Positions 51,954 through 60,702 of a DNA stretch of 64,000 nt are shown piece by piece. Source of the DNA: Gemmobacter caeni (GTDB taxonomy: Bacteria; Pseudomonadota; Alphaproteobacteria; Rhodobacterales; Rhodobacteraceae); contig NZ_QBKP01000019.1 of assembly GCF_003054195.1 (NCBI RefSeq), forward strand, positions 1 to 64,000, given 5' to 3'. A model generated the notes under the pieces. It was given only the letters and a program-made list of their open reading frames with translations. It was not told the origin of the DNA and searched no databases. Position 1 is the stretch's first letter. Each line of letters opens with the position of its first letter. Both the position numbers and the translations under genes were made by a program.

Positions 51954-52583
51954 TCAGGCCGGTTCCGCCGACCGCGCCTGCCACATGGCCTGAAACGCCG
52001 GCCGGGCCTGACAGCGGGCCAGCCAGCTGGCCGTGGCGGGATGCGCCTCCATCAGCGGCTTGTGGCCCTGGGCGTAGCGCAGGCATTCGGCCACCATCAG
52101 ATCGGCGACCGTGAAGCGGTCCGACAGCCAGTCGCGGCCGGTAAGATGCGCCTCCAGCCGGGCAAGCCCGCGGGCCAGCTTTGCAGCCTCGGCCTCAACC
52201 ACCTGCGGATCTTGCGATTGCAGGATCGCCAGGGAATGCGGTTCGATCGCGGTGGCGGCGAACAGCGCCCAGTTTTCGCTGGCCGACAGTTCGGCCTCGT
52301 CCTTCGGCGCCAGAGGGCCACCGGCGCGGCGGGCCAGATGCAGGCAGATCGCGAGGCTTTCTGTCAGCACCAGATCGCCGTCGACCAGCGCGGGGATCTG
52401 GCCGATGGGGTTCACCGCCAGAAAGCCGGGCGAGGCGGTGTTGACCGGCGCATCGGCGGCGCCGGGATCGGGCAGACGGTAGGCCTGGATCACCGGAACA
52501 TGGGTGAAGGGCGTGCCTGTTTCGGCCAGAAGCCAGAGCGGGCGCGAGGCGCGGGAGCGATAGCAGCCGTAAAGCGTGATCAA
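51954..52583 (-). CDS. Glutathione S-transferase family protein
   Basis: A 209-residue two-domain protein. The N-terminal thioredoxin-like half contains NPIGQIPALVDGDLVLTESLA with the cis-Pro and the ES glutathione-binding pair; the helical C-terminal half contains the DWLSDRFTVADLMVAECLRY motif. The catalytic Ser/Cys region near residue 10 (CYRSRASRPLW) is compatible. Substrate unknown. It is divergent from the small membrane protein gene. Confidence 0.88.
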   Translation of the reverse strand: MITLYGCYRSRASRPLWLLAETGTPFTHVPVIQAYRLPDPGAADAPVNTASPGFLAVNPIGQIPALVDGDLVLTESLAICLHLARRAGGPLAPKDEAELSASENWALFAATAIEPHSLAILQSQDPQVVEAEAAKLARGLARLEAHLTGRDWLSDRFTVADLMVAECLRYAQGHKPLMEAHPATASWLARCQARPAFQAMWQARSAEPA

Positions 52584-52732
52584 GGCGATACCTCCTGAAG
52601 GGATATCCCTTCATCCGATGCGCGGGGCAGATTCGGCAACCGTCTTGCCGGAATCGCGGTTTGGGGGCAGGATATCGATAGGCGCCCGGATTTTACGGCG
52701 TCTCAAATCTTTTGCATCTGACGAGGTTTTTC

Positions 52733-53107
52733 ATGACTGGCTTGATGACGGCCGCCATCGCGGCCCTTGCGGCATTGTTCTATCTGACCGCAGCACTTTT
52801 CCTGAAAGGATGGGGGCAGATCCCGGTCTGGGTGACGCTGGCCGGGGTTGTGGTGACGCTGATCATCGCCTCGGCGCTGGAGATGGAGGCCCTGCGCCGC
52901 GCGCGCTTTGCCGAGGTCGTGCTGCTGATCATCTGCACCGAGGTGACGCTGGCGCTGATCCTGTCGCGATTCCTGTTCCGGGATGGCTTCTCTGCCGTGG
53001 AGTTGTGCGGGCTTGCCCTGATGCTGGCAGGGGTTGCGCTGCTGCTGACCGGGGGCGGGCACGGCCATTCCGAAGTGGTGAAAGCGGTGGAAAGAAGGGT
53101 GAGCTGA
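52733..53107 (+). CDS. Small four-helix membrane protein
   Basis: A 124-residue protein with four predicted membrane helices (about residues 4-24, 30-48, 60-78, 87-106; for example IPVWVTLAGVVVTLIIASAL). Size and helix count resemble the small multidrug resistance group, but the characteristic Glu of helix 1 is not visible, so no function is assigned. Start ATG 52733 has GAGG upstream. A short gap separates it from the LuxR-type gene. Confidence 0.6.
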   Translation: MTGLMTAAIAALAALFYLTAALFLKGWGQIPVWVTLAGVVVTLIIASALEMEALRRARFAEVVLLIICTEVTLALILSRFLFRDGFSAVELCGLALMLAGVALLLTGGGHGHSEVVKAVERRVS

Positions 53108-53145
53108 TGGCCGGAATGTAAAGCGCGCTTGCTTCGTTCCTTGCG

Positions 53146-54918
53146 ATGCGCAAGCTAGCGAACATGACCGAACGTCCTGTCAAACCGCCCACCGCGCAGT
53201 TTGCCGAGCGCGAGCAGAAGGCCGAGATTGTCGACCGCCTTTACGAGGTGGCGCTCGACCCGATCCGGCTTGAGGAACTGCTGGAGGTGTGGGAGGACCG
53301 TGCGGCCTCGTTGCGCAGCGGGCCGGTGGATCATGCCGTGGTGCTGGACGATCCCGAGATCGACGCCCATATCAACCGGGCGCGGGTATTCCTGGACCGT
53401 TACGAGGCCACGCGCGAGGAGGGCGGTTATCGCCTGCTGCTGGATGACATCCCGCGGTCTGCCGCGTTTGTCAGTGACGGCGGGCCGAAGATCACCGCCT
53501 GCAACCGGCCCGCGCAGCATGCCTTCGGCCTGTCCGATGGGGCGGCGCTGACGGCGCTGCCTTTCGACGCCGAGGATGTGGATACCCTGCGCGCGGTGAT
53601 CCGCAAAGTGGCGCTGGGTCTGGGCGAACAGGTGGCGACACTGCGCATCCGGTCGGTCACCACCGGCAGCCCGGTCATTCTGCGGGTCAGCCGCATCGCA
53701 GCACCCGGACCGCATCCGCTGGCGCTGGTCATCTCGACGGAACTTTACTGGCCTGCCGAATTCAGCGCCACGGTGCAGGAGGCCTTCGGGCTGACGCTGG
53801 CCGAGGTGGAGATCGTGCGCGGTATCACGCTGGGCCTGCCGCTGAAAGATATCGCCGAACAGCGCGGCCGCTCGATCGAGACGGTGCGGACGCAGGCGCG
53901 CTCGATCCTTGCCAAGACCGAAACCCACAGCCAGTCGGAACTGGTGCGTGTGGTGCTGGGGCTGATGGATGTCTCTTTCATCCCCACCTCGGGGGTGCGC
54001 GAGGTGGCGGGGCCGGGGCTTCTGCGGGATGTGGAATTCCAGCATCTGCGCGGGCCTGCCGGGCGCAGGCTGGAATTCATCGAATTCGGTGCGCCGGGCG
54101 GTGTGCCGGTGCTGTTCATGCACCTTGATTATGGCCTGATCCGCTGGCCTGCCGAAGCCGAGCGTCAGGCCGAACGGCGCGGTCTGCGCATCATCGTGCC
54201 GGTGCGGGCGGGCTATGGCGAAAGCGATCTGCACGGGCGCGGGACCGACCATGTTCAGGGCGTGGCCGAGGATTATGCGGCGGTGCTGGATCATCTGGGT
54301 ATCGCGCAGGTGGCTGTCATCGCGCTGGGGGCGGATCTGCGCTTTGCGCTGGCGCTGGCCGATCTGCGGCCGGGGATGGTCTCGGGCGTGATCGGCTGTG
54401 CTGCGCAACTGCCGCTGCGCACCGCCGCGCAGTATGAGCGCATGGACAAGTGGCAGCGCTTCATCCTTGCCAATGCACGCTATGCCCCGAAGGTTCTGCC
54501 GTTTCTGGTGCAGGCCGGGTTCAGCCTCGCGCGCAAGCTGGGCAAGGAAAAGTTCTTTGCCCAGGTCAATGGCGGATCACCCGCCGATATGGAAACCTTC
54601 GCCGATCCGCAGGTGCGCGAAGCGATGCTGGCGGGCTCCGAGGTCTGTCTGGCGGCGCGCTTCTCCGCGCATGAGGCGTTCACGCGCGAATGCATCAGTT
54701 CCGAGCGCGACTGGTCCGCGCTGATCCGGCGCTGCAAGGTGCCGGTGCTGCTGCTTCAGGGAGATCAGGACCCGCAGACTCCGGTGCAGACGATTCGAGA
54801 ATTGATGGACGATTACCCCCGGTTGCGCGTGGAGTTTCTGCCTGCAACCGGGCAGCTGCTTTTCTTCCGCGAATGGCGTCAGGTTCTAGATCGGCTCGCC
54901 GAATTCCTGCCACGTTAA
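53146..54918 (+). CDS. LuxR-type regulator fused to an alpha/beta-hydrolase domain lacking its catalytic residues
   Basis: A 590-residue fusion. Residues about 95-200 look like a PAS-type sensor (SAAFVSDGGPKITACNRPAQ). Residues about 213-275 are a LuxR helix-turn-helix (LTLAEVEIVRGITLGLPLKD, then SIETVRTQARSILAKT). Residues about 290-590 are an alpha/beta-hydrolase fold (VPVLFMHLDYGLIRWP, GYGES, LLLQGDQDPQTPV). The nucleophile elbow, normally GxSxG, reads ALGADLRFA, and the histidine position, normally GH(L/F), reads TGQLLFF. Only the acid (QGDQDPQ) seems kept. It probably senses a small molecule rather than cleaving it. Two ATGs (53146, 53164) are possible, neither with a clear Shine-Dalgarno. 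Confidence 0.85.
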   Translation: MRKLANMTERPVKPPTAQFAEREQKAEIVDRLYEVALDPIRLEELLEVWEDRAASLRSGPVDHAVVLDDPEIDAHINRARVFLDRYEATREEGGYRLLLDDIPRSAAFVSDGGPKITACNRPAQHAFGLSDGAALTALPFDAEDVDTLRAVIRKVALGLGEQVATLRIRSVTTGSPVILRVSRIAAPGPHPLALVISTELYWPAEFSATVQEAFGLTLAEVEIVRGITLGLPLKDIAEQRGRSIETVRTQARSILAKTETHSQSELVRVVLGLMDVSFIPTSGVREVAGPGLLRDVEFQHLRGPAGRRLEFIEFGAPGGVPVLFMHLDYGLIRWPAEAERQAERRGLRIIVPVRAGYGESDLHGRGTDHVQGVAEDYAAVLDHLGIAQVAVIALGADLRFALALADLRPGMVSGVIGCAAQLPLRTAAQYERMDKWQRFILANARYAPKVLPFLVQAGFSLARKLGKEKFFAQVNGGSPADMETFADPQVREAMLAGSEVCLAARFSAHEAFTRECISSERDWSALIRRCKVPVLLLQGDQDPQTPVQTIRELMDDYPRLRVEFLPATGQLLFFREWRQVLDRLAEFLPR

Positions 54919-55034
54919 CGCCTTTTTACCGCAGATGGAGTATGCGGCGCCCAAGGCCGGGGGCTAGGGTTACGGCATGACGAAAGCCTTTGGCACTGCG
55001 GTCATTTTGATAAGGTAGACATTTTCCCCCACAG

Positions 55035-55070
55035 AGGGCGGCAGGTCTGGGGCTTGCCGCCCTTTCTGTT
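55035..55070 (+). terminator. Terminator upstream of ppk2
   Basis: AGGGCGGCA, loop GGTCTGGGGCT, TGCCGCCCT, then TTCTGTTT, 117 bases after the LuxR-type gene stop. The 295-base gap (54919-55213) otherwise holds only the FnrL-like box. Confidence 0.8.
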
Positions 55071-55140
55071 TCGGCCTGGCGGTTCGGATCGTTACAATCT
55101 CGTTGCAAAACTGTCACTTTCCCCGCTCTGCTGCGCCGGA

Positions 55141-55154
55141 TTGACGCGGATCAA
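55141..55154 (+). promoter_or_regulatory. Candidate FnrL/FNR box
   Basis: TTGAC, GCGG, ATCAA: matches the FNR/FnrL half-site pair with four-base spacing, centred about 66 bases before the ppk2 start. Confidence 0.6.
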
Positions 55155-55213
55155 TGTGCCCGCTTGTGCGGTCGGAAAAGGTGCCCCGAACGCATGTAAC
55201 AAGGGAGCCCCGT

Positions 55214-56260
55214 ATGGAAGACGCAGCCAAGATCGCCGACCCCGCCGCCGTGCCCGTCGCGCCGATTGCCGCGCCCGCGGCCACCGATGGCCCGCCCGAA
55301 CTGCCGCCCGCCGCCACCCCTGCCGTGGCCCATGGTCCGCGCCAGTTTCCCCGCGCCGATCAGGATGCGATCCGCGAGGCGTTTGAATCCGGCCGCTACC
55401 CTTATTCCCGGCTGATGGGGCGCGGGCCCTATGAAAAAGAGAAGGCGCTGTTGCAGGCCGAGCTGCTGAAGGTGCAGATCTGGGCGCAGGAGACCGGGCA
55501 GAAGTTCGTGGTGCTGATGGAGGGCCGTGATGCGGCGGGGAAGGGCGGCACGATCAAGCGGTTCATGGAACATCTGAACCCACGCTATGCCCGTGTCGTG
55601 GCCCTGACCAAGCCTTCGGACAAGGAAAAGGGCGAATGGTTCTTCCAGCGCTACATCCAGCATCTGCCGACCGCCGGGGAAATCGTGTTTTACGACCGCA
55701 GCTGGTATAACCGCGCCGGGGTCGAACGGGTGATGGGCTTCTGTAGCCCCTCGGAATACCTCGAATTCATGCGCCAGGTGCCGGAACTGGAGCGGATGCT
55801 GGTGCGCTCGGGTATCCGGCTTTACAAGTACTGGTTCTCGGTCACACGCGAGGAACAGCACCGCCGCTTTACCGCGCGCGAGACCGATCCGCTGAAGATG
55901 TGGAAACTGTCGCCCATCGACAAGGCGAGCCTCGACAAATGGGATGATTATACCGAGGCGAAAGAGGCGATGTTCTTCTACACCGATACCGCCGATGCGC
56001 CCTGGACCATCGTGAAGTCGAACGACAAGAAACGCGCGCGGCTGAACTGCATGCGCCATTTCCTGTCGACCATCGACTATCCGGGCAAGGATGCTTCGGT
56101 CATCGGCACGCCCGATCCGCTGATCGTGGGGCGGGCCAGTCAGGTGATTGGCGGGGCGGGGCATATCCTCGATACCGCGCTGCCGCCGGATTTCCGCAAG
56201 GCGTTTGATGCCGGCAAGACGCCCGCCACCGCGCGGGCGCAGGAAGCCGCCCAGGCCTGA
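55214..56260 (+). CDS. ppk2: Polyphosphate kinase 2
   Basis: Phosphorylates nucleoside diphosphates or AMP/GMP with polyphosphate. The N-terminal 50 residues are Ala/Pro-rich and unordered. The core has Walker A GRDAAGKGGTIKRFMEHLNP (about residue 112), EKGEWFFQRYIQHLP, Walker B-type FYDRSWYNRAGVERVMGF, the YWFSVTREEQ segment and WKLSPIDKASL. 348 residues, single-domain (class I-like). Start ATG 55214 has AAGGGAG. The FnrL-like box upstream suggests low-oxygen control. Confidence 0.93.
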   Translation: MEDAAKIADPAAVPVAPIAAPAATDGPPELPPAATPAVAHGPRQFPRADQDAIREAFESGRYPYSRLMGRGPYEKEKALLQAELLKVQIWAQETGQKFVVLMEGRDAAGKGGTIKRFMEHLNPRYARVVALTKPSDKEKGEWFFQRYIQHLPTAGEIVFYDRSWYNRAGVERVMGFCSPSEYLEFMRQVPELERMLVRSGIRLYKYWFSVTREEQHRRFTARETDPLKMWKLSPIDKASLDKWDDYTEAKEAMFFYTDTADAPWTIVKSNDKKRARLNCMRHFLSTIDYPGKDASVIGTPDPLIVGRASQVIGGAGHILDTALPPDFRKAFDAGKTPATARAQEAAQA

Positions 56261-56335
56261 CCGCAGCGTGCCGCGCCTCTTGCCGGGGCGCGGCTTCGGC
56301 CTTACCCCGGTGGGGACAGGATCGGAGGGCGCGCC

Positions 56336-56938
56336 ATGTGGGATGAACGATATTCGGCAGAGGGCTATCTGTTCGGCACCGAACCGGCAGCCTTTCTGCC
56401 GCGCGAGGCCGGGGTCATGCCGCAGGGCGCAAGGGTTCTGTGCCTTGCCGATGGCGAGGGGCGCAATTCGGTCTGGCTGGCAGGGCGGGGCCATCGCGTG
56501 ACGGCGATGGAGCAAAGCCCTGTCGCGCTGGAAAAGGCACGCGCGCTGGCCGAAGCGCGGGGGGTGACGGTCGATTTCCGCCAGTCGGGGATCGAGGGCT
56601 GGGACTGGTCGCAGCCCTTTGATGTGGTGGTCGGCATCTTCATCCAGTTCGCCCCTCCGCCCCTGCGTGCCCGTATCCATCAGGGCATCGCACAGGCGGT
56701 GGTGCCGGGGGGCCTTGTGCTGTTGCACGGCTACGCGCCCCGTCAGGTCGGCTATGGCACCGGCGGACCGTCCGATCCCGCCAACATGTACCGGCTGGAG
56801 GATCTGCGCACCGATTTCGCGGGCTGGGAGGTGCTGCGGGCCGGGGATTACGATGCCGAGATTTCCGAGGGGCGCGGCCATTCCGGCCGCTCTGCCCTTG
56901 TCGATTTCATCGCCCGTAAGCCGGAGCAGTCGGCATGA
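56336..56938 (+). CDS. SAM-dependent methyltransferase
   Basis: A 200-residue class I methyltransferase. SAM-binding motif I is VLCLADGEGRNSVWLA (about residue 35), then a beta-strand acid in VTAMEQSP, motif IV FDVVVGIFIQF and a post-motif GGLVLLHGYAP. It begins MWDERYSAEGYLFGTEP, as in the TehB/thiopurine methyltransferase-like group. The substrate is unknown. It overlaps the DUF1007 start by four bases. Confidence 0.85.
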   Translation: MWDERYSAEGYLFGTEPAAFLPREAGVMPQGARVLCLADGEGRNSVWLAGRGHRVTAMEQSPVALEKARALAEARGVTVDFRQSGIEGWDWSQPFDVVVGIFIQFAPPPLRARIHQGIAQAVVPGGLVLLHGYAPRQVGYGTGGPSDPANMYRLEDLRTDFAGWEVLRAGDYDAEISEGRGHSGRSALVDFIARKPEQSA

Positions 56939-57585
56939 GGGCTGTCGCACTTGCCATTGCCATAAGCCTGCCGCTTCCGGCGCTGGCGCATCCGCATGTC
57001 TGGATCGACACCGGGGTCGAGGTTCTGTTTGATGCCGGGGGACGGGCCGAGGCGCTGCGCATCACCTGGGTCTATGACGATTTCTATTCCATGGTGCTGG
57101 TCGAGGAACGCGGGCTGGACGCCGATCATGACGGCAATGCCACGGCGGCCGAAACCGCCGCCCTTCAGGGGTTCGACATGAACTGGGATACCGGCTTCAG
57201 TGGCGACACCTACCTGTTGTCGGGGGAAACCCCGGTGCCTCTGGGGCCGCCCGAAGACTGGACGGCGAAATTCGAGGGCGGGCGGCTGACCTCCACGCAT
57301 CTGCGCCGGATCGACCCGGCCTTGCCGCTGGAACAACCGCTGCGGGTGCAGGCCTATGACCCGAGCTTTTATAACGCCTATACGATTGCCCTGCCGCCGA
57401 CCTTTACGCCCGCGCTGCCACAAGGTTGCAAGGCCGAAGTGCTGGCCCCAGATGCCACGGCGGCAAATGAGCAGCTTCTGGCGGCTCTGGCTGAATATGG
57501 CGCTGATCAGGATGTGGAGGCTGATTTCCCGGCGGTGGGCGCCAATTTCGCCGATGAGCTGGTGGTGACATGCGGCGCGGAGTGA
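56935..57585 (+). CDS. DUF1007 exported protein
   Basis: A 216-residue protein with a Sec signal peptide (VALAIAISLPLPALA) and then HPHVWIDTGVEVLF, the family N-terminus with a His pair that would be exposed after cleavage. An EF-hand-like DADHDGNATAAE lies at about residue 60, followed by FDMNWDTGFSGDTYLL. It overlaps the NicO-type transporter gene by 16 bases. In other bacteria DUF1007 accompanies Ni/Co/Zn transporters; a periplasmic metal-binding role is inferred. Confidence 0.85.
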   Translation: MRAVALAIAISLPLPALAHPHVWIDTGVEVLFDAGGRAEALRITWVYDDFYSMVLVEERGLDADHDGNATAAETAALQGFDMNWDTGFSGDTYLLSGETPVPLGPPEDWTAKFEGGRLTSTHLRRIDPALPLEQPLRVQAYDPSFYNAYTIALPPTFTPALPQGCKAEVLAPDATAANEQLLAALAEYGADQDVEADFPAVGANFADELVVTCGAE

Positions 57586-58463
57586 TCCTGTTCGCGGCCC
57601 TTCTGGCGCTGGGCCTGCTGGCGCTGTGGGCGGGCGGTGGTTTCACCGCGCTGCGGCTCTGGGCGCTGGCCGGCGCGCGTGAGGTGCAGCAGCAGATGGC
57701 GGGCGCGGTGCGCGGCATCGCCACCGGGGCGCCCGGCGCGCTGGCGGGGTTGCTGGCGGTCTGTTTCGCCTATGGGTTCTTCCATGCGGCGGGGCCGGGG
57801 CATGGGAAAATGCTGATCGGCAGCTATGGCATGGCGCGGCGCGTCTCGCTGATCTGGCTGGCGGCACTGGCGCTGGTGTCGAGCCTTGCGCAGGCCACGG
57901 TCGCCGTCGTGCTGCTCTATGCGCTGATGGTGGGCCTTGGCTGGGCGCGGACGCAGATTGAAGGCGTGACCGAGACCGTTCTGGCGCCGGTCAGCCATGC
58001 GATGATCCTCGGCATCGGGCTGTGGCTCGTCTGGCGCGGCGTGGCACATTGGCGGGGGCAGGCGCATCCCCATCACGATCATCATCATTCCCACGGTCCC
58101 GATTGCGGCTGCGGCCATGCCCATGGCCCGACCCCGGAACAGGTGGCGCAGATTTCCGGCTGGCGCGATGCCGCCGCGCTGGTGGCGGGGATCGCCTTGC
58201 GGCCCTGTTCCGGGGCGCTGTTCCTGCTGGTGCTGAGCTGGCAGATGGGCATTGCCGCCGCCGGGGTGGCCGGGGTCTATGCCATGGGCATCGGCACGGC
58301 CACGGTGACGGTAGCTGTCGCCGCCTCGGCCTACTTCCTGCGCGAGGGCGCTTTCGAGGGGCTTTCAGGCGGCAGGCTGGCCCGCGCGGTGCCGATGATC
58401 GAGATCGCGGTGGGCCTTGTGGTCGCCATCGTCTCGGCCGGGTTGCTGACATCCGCCCTCTGA
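57570..58463 (+). CDS. NicO/RcnA-type nickel-cobalt transporter
   Basis: A 297-residue membrane protein with about six helices. The family motif FHAAGPGHGKMLIGSYGM lies after the second helix, a long His/Cys-rich cytosolic loop (HPHHDHHHSHGPDCGCGHAH, about residue 165-190) sits mid-protein, and LRPCSGALFLLVL follows. It transports Ni2+ or Co2+, direction not predictable. With DUF1007 upstream and the cob genes 8 kb away, cobalt handling is plausible. Confidence 0.87.
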   Translation: MRRGVILFAALLALGLLALWAGGGFTALRLWALAGAREVQQQMAGAVRGIATGAPGALAGLLAVCFAYGFFHAAGPGHGKMLIGSYGMARRVSLIWLAALALVSSLAQATVAVVLLYALMVGLGWARTQIEGVTETVLAPVSHAMILGIGLWLVWRGVAHWRGQAHPHHDHHHSHGPDCGCGHAHGPTPEQVAQISGWRDAAALVAGIALRPCSGALFLLVLSWQMGIAAAGVAGVYAMGIGTATVTVAVAASAYFLREGAFEGLSGGRLARAVPMIEIAVGLVVAIVSAGLLTSAL

Positions 58464-58514
58464 CTAAAATTGCGGCATCTTGCCGCGGCCTTGACCAGTT
58501 GGTAAAGCGAAGGC

Positions 58515-59870
58515 ATGATCCGGCTCCTTTCCCCCATAACGCATCTGCGTGCCCTGCTGGCGCTTGGCCTGCCGCTGGTCGGCAGCCACCTGGCGCAGAT
58601 GCTGCTCCATGTGGTCGATACTGTCATCGTCGGCTGGTATGGCGTGGCCGAACTGGCGGCGGTAGTCATCGGCGGGTCATGCTTCTTCGTCGTCTTCGTT
58701 CTGGGTGCAGGCTTTGCACAGGCCGTCATGCCGATGGTGGCGCAGGCGTTGGGCCGCGGCGACGAGACCGAGGTGCGCCGGGCTACCCGCATGGGGCTCT
58801 GGCTGTCCATCGGTTGCGGCCTCATCGCCTATCCGCTGTTCTGGTGGGCCGAGCCGATCCTGCTGGCCGCCGGGCAAAAGCCCGAGGTGGCGGCGCTGGC
58901 GCGGGATTTCCTGCGCATCGCCGGGCTTGGTCTTGCCCCCGCACTGCTGGTGATGACGCTGAAAAGCTATCTTGCCGCACTGGAGCGCACGCAAGTCGTG
59001 CTCTGGCTGACGCTGGGCGCGGTCTTCGTGAATGGGGCGCTGTGCTATGCGCTGGTCTTTGGCCATTGGGGCGCGCCTGAGTTGGGCGTGCGCGGCGCCG
59101 GTCTTGCCTCGGCGCTGGTGCAGCTTCTGACCAGTGCCGCGCTGGCGCTTTACGCGGGCTGGCTGCCCGAACTGCGGCGCTTTCACCTGTTCCAGCGCTT
59201 CTGGCGGCCGGACTGGCACGCCATGGGTCTGGTGTTCCGCCTTGGCTGGCCCATCGGGCTGACCGGGCTGGCCGAAAGCGGGCTGTTTCAGGCAACGGCG
59301 CTGATGATGGGCTGGATCGGCACCGTGCAACTGGCGGCGCATGGCATCGCCATGCAGGTGACGGCGCTGGGGTTCATGCTGCATCTGGGCCTGTCGAATG
59401 CGGCCACCGTGCGCACCGGCCGCTTCGCCGGGGCGGGCGACTGGGGCAACCTGCGGCGTGGTGCGCTGGTGGCCATCGCCATTTCCGCCACTGTCGGGCT
59501 GGCACAGGTGGCGCTGTATCTCAGCTACCCCGAACCCATCGTCGGCTTGTTCATCGACCACGCCAACCCCGAGGCGGCCGAGATCATCGCCTTCGGCAGC
59601 CTGCTGCTGGCCTTCGCAGCGGCGTTCCAGCTTGCCGATGCGGCACAGGTTCTGGCGCTGGGATTTCTGCGCGGTGTGCATGATACCCGCGTGCCGATGT
59701 GGATCGCCAGCTTCGCCTATTGGGCAGTGGGGATTCCGACCTCATGGTTCCTCGCCTTCCGGGCGGGGCTGGGAGGCACCGGCCTGTGGCTCGGGCTGGT
59801 CATCGGCCTGTTGATCGCCTCAGCCCTGCTGATGTGGCGCTTCTGGAGCCGCGTGCCCCGTCCGGTGTGA
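58515..59870 (+). CDS. MATE-family efflux transporter
   Basis: A 451-residue, twelve-helix multidrug and toxin extrusion protein. It has LALGLPLVGSHLAQMLLHVV at the N-terminus, DTVIVGWYGVAELAAV, and in the second half the matching GLAESGLFQATALMMGWIGT and AAHGIAMQVTALGFM. It exports cations in exchange for Na+ or H+. ATG 58515 lies in AAGGC context. It is the last host-like gene before the low-GC orphan gene. Confidence 0.92.
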   Translation: MIRLLSPITHLRALLALGLPLVGSHLAQMLLHVVDTVIVGWYGVAELAAVVIGGSCFFVVFVLGAGFAQAVMPMVAQALGRGDETEVRRATRMGLWLSIGCGLIAYPLFWWAEPILLAAGQKPEVAALARDFLRIAGLGLAPALLVMTLKSYLAALERTQVVLWLTLGAVFVNGALCYALVFGHWGAPELGVRGAGLASALVQLLTSAALALYAGWLPELRRFHLFQRFWRPDWHAMGLVFRLGWPIGLTGLAESGLFQATALMMGWIGTVQLAAHGIAMQVTALGFMLHLGLSNAATVRTGRFAGAGDWGNLRRGALVAIAISATVGLAQVALYLSYPEPIVGLFIDHANPEAAEIIAFGSLLLAFAAAFQLADAAQVLALGFLRGVHDTRVPMWIASFAYWAVGIPTSWFLAFRAGLGGTGLWLGLVIGLLIASALLMWRFWSRVPRPV

Positions 59871-59975
59871 ATGCGATTGTGTTGCATTTCAGAACTGAGC
59901 GGCTGGCCAGCGTCACCTGCACTGTTGGTTTGCAGGCTCCGGGCGAGGGAGAAAATTGAGACCCAGAGTGAACGG

Positions 59976-60662
59976 TCACTTCAGTTGTTGAAGAAATGCT
60001 TCGGCAGCGGCCAATTCCTGCCTCGATAGATCCTTGCTAATCTGTGCTGTGGAGAAAATTGCGTTTGGGTGCGCGCGGAAGACATCGGTGGCGGGCGCCC
60101 ATCGTCCCCACCTATGAATGACAAGAAATCGCTCTCCTCTGTTGACTAAGGGTAATACTGATTGGATGAGCCAGTTTCGGTGAAACTTTGCTGAAGGGAG
60201 AATTCTAGTTAGTTCTTTAACTCTTTTTGCATCGCCATTGACGGAGCGATACGCCACACCGTTGACGAGCGCAGCCGCGCCGGACATGAGAAAACGTGTA
60301 TAATTCCGGGAACGATAGTATGGTGCGACTGTCCTGGCGGACAAATCAAGTCGCTGAGGGAATGCCAAAGCTTCACGAAATTCCTCATGTGCCAGTGCAT
60401 CGGGAAATTCAGTAGGCGTTGTTCGCATGTCGAACCCGCCATTATTATCAAGTATGATTATTGGCGCGTTCAGAATATCGCCAATGTATGCTGGCGGAGG
60501 AAAATCGAGATTGAAGCCGTGCTCGCCGAACCTACCAAAGGTCGTGGCATCATCCGGATGCACCGATCCCTTCAGCTTCCGCCAATAATCGACAATAGCC
60601 TGCAACATGTTCAAATGATGCAGGGCAAAGCATATCAGGTCAACGACCACTTTGCCCGCCAT
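59976..60662 (-). CDS. Low-GC orphan protein, probably horizontally acquired
   Basis: A 228-residue protein with clearly lower GC and different codon use than its neighbours; the shift begins near 59960 and ends near 60690. A segment YIGDILNAPIIILDNNGGFD vaguely recalls the N-terminal motif of uracil-DNA glycosylase-like proteins, followed by helical Arg-rich parts. I do not assign a function. The start is uncertain: ATG 60662 or ATG near 60609. No mobile element or direct repeat was seen at the edges. Confidence 0.6.
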   Translation of the reverse strand: MAGKVVVDLICFALHHLNMLQAIVDYWRKLKGSVHPDDATTFGRFGEHGFNLDFPPPAYIGDILNAPIIILDNNGGFDMRTTPTEFPDALAHEEFREALAFPQRLDLSARTVAPYYRSRNYTRFLMSGAAALVNGVAYRSVNGDAKRVKELTRILPSAKFHRNWLIQSVLPLVNRGERFLVIHRWGRWAPATDVFRAHPNAIFSTAQISKDLSRQELAAAEAFLQQLK

Positions 60663-60702
60663 ACGCGCAGTTCCGCAATAGCCAGTCCTATCGCCTTCAG
60701 GC

